From NCBI GenBank assembly GCA_037975125.1, contig JAJQOW010000014.1, positions 22,331,914-22,395,913 of the forward strand: a stretch of DNA of 64,000 nt, written 5' to 3'. The translations under genes and the position numbers were made by a program. How positions within the stretch are numbered: the first letter of the stretch is position 1; each line of letters starts with the position of its first letter. Below, one piece after another: positions 62,296-64,000 of the stretch. The notes under the pieces were generated by a model. That model was not told the DNA's origin. It saw only the letters and a list, made by a program, of their open reading frames with translations, and made no database searches. This DNA is from Latrodectus hesperus (taxonomy: Eukaryota > Arthropoda > Arachnida > Araneae > Theridiidae).

Positions 62296-63780
62296 GGGTT
62301 ATTCAGAAGATACTCCACAATGGAGAATCTTATCACTTTTAAGAGAGCAAAAGCATTAGCTCGCAGAGCTCATCGTCGAAGCAAGAAGGAATCCTGGTGT
62401 CGCTATGTATCCTCAATAACAACTTCCACATCCAGTAAGTAGTTGTGAAGAAAGGTGAAAGCAGCCAATGGAGTTTATAGAGAATTTTCTATTCCCATTT
62501 TAAAATCCAGAGCTGCTGTATACTCTTCTACTACAGATATTGCTAACGACGTTGGTGAAGCATTTGCTAACGTCTCAAGCTCGAACTTTTATAATCCTTT
62601 GTTTTTGAGGACTAAGAGTTGTGCTGGGCGAGTACCAATTTGCTTCAACCATCGACAAATTTTACCGTACAACTGTGAATTTGTAATCTTTGAATTGAAG
62701 AAAGCTTTACAGCAGGCCAATAACACCAGTCCAAGACCTGATGGAATCAGTTATGTCATGCTTCAACATTTAAGTCCAGACTCCCTGTTGAACTTACTTT
62801 ACCTGTTCAATAGGATCTGGACTGAAAATGAATTTCCATCTTTCATCAAGAAGCAATAGTGATTCCTGTTTTAAAGACTGGTAAGGATCCTTCAGATCCT
62901 TCAAGTTATCGACCAATTGCTCTGACGAGTTGCTTATGTAAGACCCTTGAATGTATGGTCAATGCTCGTCTCATTTATGTCTTAGAAACTAATTATTGTA
63001 TCGATAAAAATCAGAGTGGCTTTCGTAAAGGAAGATCCACTCTTGATAATATGAAACACTTGGAGACTCAAGTCCGCAACGCTTTTGTGAGGAGAAATCA
63101 TTTAGTTTCCATTTTCTTCGACATAGAAAAGGTTTATGACCATACATGGGGATATGGAATTCTCCGTACATTATATGATTTTGGCTTTCGAGGTAATCTT
63201 CCGATATTCCTTCAAAATTTCTTATGTTCCCGTGTTTTTAAAGTTAGTATTGGAATTATTTTTTCCAATACTTTTATTCAAGCCGAGGGTGTACCTCAAG
63301 GCTCTATTTTAAGTGTCACTATTTTTAGCCTTTTCATAAGTAACATTCTTCATCAAATATCATCTCCTGTGTATGGCACGCTTTATGTTGATGACCTGCA
63401 AATATCATGTGAGGGCTCTAACATGCGTTTAATTGAGAGACAACTACAAACAGCAATTAACAAACTCGCTGCATGGTGTGCTAAGAATGGCCACACATTG
63501 TCACCTAGCAAGAGTAATTGTGTCCATTTCTGCAGGAAGACTAGCCTGCATAATGATCCTACTATCTACATAAACAATACACCTATCCCTATTGTCAACG
63601 AGATAAAATTTCTTGGTATAATTTGTCACTGAAAGTTAAATTTTCTTCTGCATGTGCTTCATTTGCGGAAAAAGTGTGAACGATCACTTAATATCCTCAA
63701 GGTGCTTTCTAATACATCTTGGAGTGCTGATCGCACCTCACTACTTCGTGTCTACCAATCATTAACCCGTTGATGGTTAT
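62296..63780 (+). pseudogene. LINE ORF2 reverse transcriptase domain, frameshifted and truncated
   Basis: RT blocks in order: VIPVLKTGKDPSDPSSYRPI, SGFRKGRSTLDN, FFDIEKVYD (first catalytic Asp), EGVPQGSILSVTIF, LYVDDLQIS (the YVDD catalytic box), HTLSPSKSNCVHF, IKFLGI. A frame change lies near 62857, stops near 62443 and 63632, and the thumb region ends at LRVYQSLTR (63770). The catalytic aspartates are intact but the open frame is not. Confidence 0.88.
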
Positions 63781-64000
63781 GAATGAGCTGAGCCCGCAAT
63801 CGAATCGTGCTTCATAATGCGCGCAAACGTGTTCCCCTTGGCAGCATGTCTTAGACCGAAAAGGTTAGAAACAAGTATTTCTCGCATAGTTAAATTTTCT
63901 CCCAATGCACGCTGATGAGCTGAGCTCATTTGCCAATATTATTCTGCATTGATAATGTTACAAACGAATCCTACTCGCGAATTTAGTTAGTTTTACTGTC
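63766..64000. repeat. Sequence joined to the LINE at TTAA; possible DNA-transposon end
   Basis: Right after TTAA (63762-63765) the sequence becomes CCCGTTGATGGTTATGAATG with further GATGAGCTGAGC-like repeats (about 63780-63792 and 63909-63921). piggyBac elements insert at TTAA and begin with CC(C/Y), so this may be the left end of such an element that continues past the window. No transposase is visible. Confidence 0.3.

Larger units (their letters stand above)
59757..63765 (+). mobile_element. jockey-like non-LTR retrotransposon (LINE), decayed, in PEPD intron 8
   Basis: A roughly 4-kb composition change in the sense direction of PEPD. Order: GC-richer 5' region (59757-60320), gag-like ORF1 with CCHC knuckles, then ORF2 with apurinic endonuclease and reverse transcriptase. 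All parts carry frameshifts and stops. The RT stops short of its C-terminal end at 63761-63770, where a TTAA precedes unrelated sequence, so the 3' end is missing or displaced beyond the window. The family resembles the jockey-type elements that are abundant in spider genomes. Confidence 0.88.

Overview
This is a eukaryotic nuclear window. It is strongly AT-rich, carries interrupted genes with GT-AG introns, and is full of tRNA-derived SINEs, cut-and-paste DNA transposons and a non-LTR retrotransposon. The mix of Tc1/mariner, Tigger/pogo, Merlin and jockey-like elements, together with arthropod-like versions of the host genes, suggests an arthropod and most likely an arachnid such as a spider. 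The species call is inference; no mitochondrial or rRNA marker is present.

Five host genes can be supported. (1) A two-exon unit at 12927-14268 (+) carries two small ORFs on one apparent transcript: a 53-aa single-pass membrane micropeptide, then the complex I subunit NDUFB1 (MNLL). (2) A six-coding-exon gene at 31210-24200 (-) encodes galactosylgalactosylxylosylprotein 3-beta-glucuronosyltransferase (B3GAT3/GlcAT-I), which finishes the proteoglycan linkage tetrasaccharide. (3) An intronless UBE2D-type E2 ubiquitin-conjugating enzyme lies at 46599-46156 (-). (4) The first eight coding exons of prolidase (PEPD) run from 47478 to 58876 (+), head-to-head with UBE2D about 0.9 kb away; the catalytic metal-binding half lies beyond the window. 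The micropeptide counts as the fifth product.

Mobile DNA fills much of the rest: a truncated Tc1-like element (920-1545); an unclassified 1.8-kb element with about 60-bp inverted ends (7484-9257); a nearly intact Tigger/pogo element (31801-33989) about 0.6 kb upstream of the B3GAT3 start codon; a decayed Merlin element (about 37.4-38.4 kb); a mariner-like element of the DUF4817 type in PEPD intron 3; and a decayed jockey-like LINE in PEPD intron 8, cut at a TTAA site near the window end. At least four SINE families are present, two of them with 13-14 bp target-site duplications.

Other structure includes an almost perfect 64-bp inverted repeat with an 8-nt loop in PEPD intron 1, several shorter hairpins, a 126-bp-spaced repeat beside the Merlin remnant, and tandem duplications. 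Two independent one-base T-run discrepancies (B3GAT3 exon 2 and the mariner transposase) leave open homopolymer errors in the assembly. I found no novel multi-gene system. The most interesting biology is the dicistronic micropeptide-NDUFB1 arrangement and the long PEPD intron hairpin.
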